A stretch of DNA of 64,000 nucleotides, taken from Brachypodium distachyon. Lineage: Eukaryota > Streptophyta > Magnoliopsida > Poales > Poaceae. The DNA is taken from the NCBI RefSeq assembly GCF_000005505.3, contig NC_016133.3:1116001-1180000 (forward strand). The letters run 5' to 3'. The translations under genes and the position numbers were made by a program. This document shows positions 56,241-64,000 of the stretch, piece by piece; the stretch's first letter is position 1, and every line of letters begins with the position of its first letter. The notes beneath the pieces are model-generated. The model was given only the letters and a program-made list of their open reading frames with translations, searched no databases and was not told where the DNA came from.

Positions 56241-56828
56241 ATATAAAAAATCCCTGGAAGCAAATAATGTACACACGCTCGCCAGAAAGTTGGCCATCGA
56301 AATTGACATGGAGGGATCAAGTTCCATTGAACAAGAGCCATCAGAAATAACGGGACAAAAGAAAAACTTGTCAATTCTTTCTCCCCACTTGCACTTTGGC
56401 CTTTCGGTCAGAATCATTCCCCATTCAGGAACTCTACTTTGGTTTCATTCACTCATGCAATTGCAGCCACTTGATTTTTGAACTTTGGTTGTGAGGGGAG
56501 AATATATTTTGGGTGTGATATGCATGTGTTCCTGCACAAAAATATTTGTTGAACAATCCAGGAATCCAATTCCATTTGCCCCTAGCTGCTCTTGCTCTGC
56601 GCGTATATAAAAGCCCCAGCGATCATCGGTATCCCGGCCATCGGAAACAAAGCAGGCAGAGTAGTTCCATTGTGTGTAGCTTTGACCTTGAGACCAAATC
56701 AGGCACAATTTCCAGCTTCAGATTTAATCTCTGTTCTCTGAAGAACAAGGTTGAGGTCCTTGAGGAACTGATAAATCAACCTCTGATCTCTGAAGAACAA
56801 GGACAAAGGAGACTGAACTGAAAATCAG

Positions 56829-57385
<557 letters not shown>

Positions 57386-57535
57386 TCCAAGATCCTTCCG
57401 TCGCCATGAATGGATGAATGAACCGAGGAGGATGATAAGCAATAACCCTTTCTTGTTCTTGGATACTGAGGATTAATCCTGTGAAAGATCGTGGCTTCTC
57501 GGTATAAAATTTGTGGAGAGCTGTCAGATAACAAA

Positions 57536-57617
57536 GACGCTTTGGCCGAGTGGTTAAGGCGTGTGCCTGCTAAGTACATGGGGTTTCCCCGCGAGAGTTC
57601 GAATCTCTCAGGCGTCG
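57536..57617 (+). tRNA. tRNA-Ser (GCT)
   Basis: Acceptor GACGCTT pairs with AGGCGTC. The A box is TGGCCGAGTGGTTAAGGC, the anticodon loop CTGCTAAGT gives GCT, and there is a long variable arm (CATGGGGTTTCCCCGCG), as expected for a class II tRNA. The T arm is GAGAGTTCGAATCTCTC; discriminator G. T-rich Pol III terminators follow. It lies 150 bp behind the E2 stop codon on the same strand. Confidence 0.95.
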
Positions 57618-58765
57618 TTTCCTTTTTTTTTCTTTTTTTTTAATATTTTTCCATTCCTCTTTAATACTCCTAAATTCCACAAACATCTATCTAGTCACAC
57701 CTGATTCTTCCCAAAGATTTATCTTCAACTAAAATTTTGTTCAGCAATACAAAGATACGTGATACAAATTCAATTTCGTCACGTTCATATTAAAAGCACT
57801 TTCCAATGGTATCGATTTTGTACTCCCTTCGTTTCATAATTTTGACTCAAGTTCTTTTTAAAATGAGTGAATCTACGAACAAAGTTGAGTCAAGAATTAT
57901 AATTGGTCTAAGTTAAATGTATTGGAAAACGCTTGCTTGTTATATTTTGTAGACAGAGGAATTTGCGCAGTACTATGTTTCTACCGAATGATTGCCTCTG
58001 TCCTGCCAAATTCATCTAGGAGCAAGTAAATTCTGATTTTTCACCAAAAATAGATAGCATGTAAACCTCCCAAAGTGGGTTCAGACCAGTTGCATATCCG
58101 GTGAAACATCTTGCATGATCATACTTTCAGGAGATAATAATGGCTTGTCTAATTGGCAGTGGACTGAGTATCTTACCCCAAAGATTATATTCCAGCAGAT
58201 AGCGTATCAATAATATCACAGTTTACAAACGTACCCTTGTGCAAACATGCTCTCCATGATCTGCAATTATTGTTGCTAGTGCTAGCTGTTAACTTGTATC
58301 CAAATAGGCAGGTCAAAACACAGCACATGCAGGATTTGCTGAGGCAGCAAAAAGGGAGAAGAATCACATCTCAAATATGCATTTGCACGGCAGGCATAAG
58401 AAGGGAAACATAATTTTCCATTGAACTGAAATAACAGGGAAAAATAAACTGAGTGCGATTACATCATGTCTACTTATGGAACAGAGATAACAACGAGGTA
58501 CTTTTTTTTCGGGTTCTCAAACACGGGAAATACCATCTAAGCAAGTTACCTAATCGCCACGACTTGTCAGTCACACGAGATAATCACAAGGCAGGAAGAA
58601 GAAAATGAAACAAATGGATCGCTCGATGCCTCGACAAAGAGACCTTGCTGCAGCTGCCAGTAACCTAGGGGGAGACGGCCAGGAGTGCTGTTCCACTGAA
58701 GCAAGACGTAACAATAATATAGCATGGCAATTTCGCCCTTTGTTCTTTGTCTACCGATGATTAGA
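57618..58765. other. Spacer between tRNA-Ser and Rop 3' end
   Basis: AT-rich, with a decayed Stowaway-like element (57821-57960). The right end is the Rop 3' UTR. No gene seen. Confidence 0.5.
57821..57960. mobile_element. Decayed Stowaway-like MITE
   Basis: Left end TACTCCCTTCG with inner arms CATAATTTTGACTCAAGTTC and GTTGAGTCAAGAATTATAATT that pair. The right end (AGACAGAGGAA) is degraded. Confidence 0.55.
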
Positions 58766-61552
<2,787 letters not shown>

Positions 61553-62113
61553 TTAGTCCTCCTCCTCGCTAAGGCGCACCGCCCGACGACGCCCTCCTTC
61601 CCTTTGTCCCCCTCTCTCTATCTCTCTCTGGGTCGGACGAAGAAGAAGAAGAAGAAGAAGAAGGAGGAGGAGGAGGAGCGGGAAGATTGGGAGCAAGAAG
61701 AGAGAGAGGGAAGCAGGGGGGTGTGTGCGGGGAGGAGGTTAAGATTGGGGCGTGGACAAATGGAGGGGAGCGCAGGGAAGCAGGGCGAGAGGGTTGCGGG
61801 CGTGGGCGGGTGGAAGCGGTCTCCGCGCCGAAATGCCCTCGGCCTCAAGCCTCGCTGGGGAGAGGAAGAAGAAGGAGGAGCGCTCCTCCAATGGTGGGTG
61901 GGGTGGGGGTGGGTGCGGACGGTGTGCGCGCGCATCATTTCCTTCTTTATTACCGCTCGCTGTGCTTGTGCTGCCCTACCCTCCGGCCTACGCGCATCAC
62001 ATTAATTTCGTCCTAATTCTGGCTTATCTTCTTTCCTTTTTTATTAGACTTATTTTTTTTAGTGACTAGGAGTATATGAACAACAGAGCAACGCTGCCAC
62101 GAGCACAAACAAG

Positions 62114-62198
62114 TACTCCGTCCGTACTAACGTAACCGGCGTCGATTTGTGTAATAATTTATACAAATCTAAATCACTTGTTTTAGGACGGAGAAAGT
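62114..62198. mobile_element. Stowaway MITE
   Basis: TACTCCGTCCGTACTAA...TTTTAGGACGGAGAAAGTA with TA flanks and a pairing interior (GATTTGTGTAATAATTTATACAAATC). 85 bp. Confidence 0.8.
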
Positions 62199-62971
62199 AT
62201 GAGAAAAGTCTTATTTATTTATTTTTTGTAGTTCTAATCTATGTCTCAGTTAGGATGGCACCAATCACAAAGTCAGGCTCTTTCTCAAGCCAATTCATTA
62301 ATTTCGTCATATTTTATGCATGTTTTCCTTATTCCTTTAAGTAATTGTTAATTATTTTCCTTTTTAAAGAACGAGGATTTTTGTTAGATAAACTCTAGCA
62401 TCACAATCACACAGAACTCATGCTAGAAAAAGAAATTAGATCTTGGGAGAAGTCTGTCTTCTTCCACGGGCACAAGTCGTTGGTATTGTTGTTGTTCCGC
62501 TATTGGATCCAGCCAAATGTTGTTGCACGTAACGAGAAGTAACTAAGTCTACGGACCACGGAAACCAACACCTGAGAAGAAGACGTCACCACGGCAGCTT
62601 GAAACCCTTCATCCATGTCTAATGCCACTGTTCGAGAAAACAACATTCGTCTGTCACAGCCTCATGTATCTGCATAAGATCTCCAGGACACATGATGCCG
62701 AGATAGGGTTGAAAACTTGAAACACGAGAACAAAAAGCCCAAACTTAGGATGCTAACGCAACTGAGGGAAACATAACCGCACCATCTCAAAGGGACAACA
62801 TGGCACATGCCTCTTCACCTTTAGTCCTTTGCTCTTACCGACTCGACGTATCCATGGCGCAAAAGAAGATGACAGAAACACCCACAAACTAGAAAAACTC
62901 TAACGAATGCCAGCTCCCACTACCCCTTCGCACCATCCGAACATAATTTGAGTATATGTTTATAAAGTTAG

Positions 62972-63057
62972 TACTTCCCCCGACCCATATTACTTGTCAC
63001 ATATTCAATACAAAGTAGTACTAAATCATTGACATGTAATTCCTGTCGGAGGTAGTA
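62972..63057. mobile_element. Stowaway MITE
   Basis: TACTTCCCCCGACCCATATT, then ACTTGTCACA, ending GACATGTAATTCCTGTCGGAGGTAGTA. The interior ATTCAATACAAAGTAGTACTAAAT resembles that of 11058-11168, so both belong to one family. Confidence 0.75.
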
Positions 63058-64000
63058 AAAAAATAATGGCATGCCAATATTTTGCAAGACACATAAAATG
63101 GTATTACTCTCACATGCTCAGATGATATACTTCATCGTGTAATAGTGATTAAAGTTTTAGAGTATTGAGTGCAGGCATAATTAGTGTCTTATATTTTGGA
63201 AAGGAAGAGAGTAGTAATGTAATGAAAAAGTTAACGCTGATACTGATTTTTAATTTTTAAGAAAAACATGTAAGATTTGCCCATTACATTAATTTAAAAA
63301 AACATCAACCCAAATAAGGACTTTTTTTAAAAGAAAAGGAGAGTGGTTTACGGGTCTAAGACTATAATTTTACCCTTAGACTACAACGCCACGCTTACTC
63401 GCTTGTTTGCACAGCCCTGTCACGCTTCACATGAATTTAGCAAGAATTTCATGTATACAAAACAATTAATCTCTTGTGAGCATTTGGGGAAAAATGACAT
63501 GTTGCTGCCTTTCTGATGTATCTTAATTCTTAAGAAACAATGAAGCAGGGTGGTTGTATAACTGCAACCGCTCGTCCTTTGTTCTTATTTTTTTTCTTTC
63601 TAGTAGGATCTTTTCTAATCATTTCCACTTTGTCTTATTAATTAATTAATTTATTTATTCCCACATCATACCACCAAATTTCAGTGTCACTTTCTTTTGG
63701 GCGAGTATGTAGGCACACTAGGCGTTCTTGCCAGAAAAAGGAAAAGTACGATTTGTTGGTTGTGATGGAAGACAAGACAGCAAGATTCAGAACTGCACAG
63801 AGCATCCAGATATTGTGAAGCTTGGAAAACTCTCTTTTTACTCACTTCCTCGAAACAATTCAAGTTTTTTGTCTAAATAACTAAAAGGAAAATATAAGGG
63901 CTTCAGTAGTTTCATATATAATCACTTCAATTCTTGCAGAAACTGGGCAATTTTCGACAAATCAAAGAGGCCATCATGCTTGCATTTGCTTTTCCACCGA

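Larger units (their letters stand above)
53270..56828. other. TDR-B upstream flank and E2 promoter region with repeated blocks
   Basis: 3.5 kb without a gene. It holds the TDR-B leader and promoter, the second 85-bp block, two further copies of the flank block (54400-56240), and the short E2 promoter/leader with a CTCTGATCTCTGAAGAACAAGG-like duplication near 56740-56800. Confidence 0.6.

Overview
This is a nuclear segment of a grass genome, probably a small-genome pooid such as Brachypodium. That assignment rests on the very GC-rich coding exons typical of monocots, short GT-AG introns, many Stowaway-type MITEs, no visible intact LTR retrotransposon, and plant-only families (dirigent-jacalin chimera, Rop GTPase, P-class PPR, tapetal bHLH). 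From memory, the set ACT-Raf kinase / phospholipase D / TDR-type bHLH / E2 / Rop resembles the neighbourhood of TDR on rice chromosome 2. I could not check this, and the species name is a guess.

Layout. 1-5 kb: a truncated LRR receptor-kinase ectodomain (+) and a five-exon GDSL esterase/lipase (-). 5.4-13 kb: an 18-exon aminoalcoholphosphotransferase (-), head to head with an intronless PPR gene (+). 13-24 kb: a gene-poor stretch with a diverged local duplication, a type II membrane protein resembling DUF7796 proteins (-), MITEs, a dirigent-jacalin chimeric gene (-) and a LINE remnant. 24-38 kb: an ACT-domain Raf-like kinase (-), a MITE-rich spacer, phospholipase D (+), tRNA-Ala(AGC) (-), a METTL23-like methyltransferase (+) and a single-exon UGT (-). 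39-44 kb: an Abitram/FAM206 homologue (-) and glucuronokinase (-). 45-54 kb: two tandem TDR-like bHLH genes (-). 56-62 kb: a ubiquitin E2 (+), tRNA-Ser(GCT) (+) and a Rop small GTPase (-). The last 2.4 kb holds MITEs and no recognisable gene.

The most striking structure is a segmental tandem duplication of about 5.4 kb. Its unit runs from glucuronokinase intron 1 through the first glucuronokinase exon and the TDR gene into the TDR upstream flank. It produced two complete TDR-like genes (569 and 552 aa), a broken copy of glucuronokinase exon 1 between them, and two or three copies of the flank leading up to the E2 gene. An 85-bp block in the flanks is preserved at 84/85 positions although sequence around it has drifted, so it is a candidate regulatory element.

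The genes do not form one pathway; most are single-copy housekeeping or signalling genes. Links that can be made from family knowledge: AAPT, phospholipase D and the GDSL enzyme act in lipid metabolism or signalling; glucuronokinase and the UGT use or make nucleotide sugars; the TDR pair would control tapetum development and pollen wall formation. Exon coordinates were derived by hand from splice signals, reading frame and family similarity.
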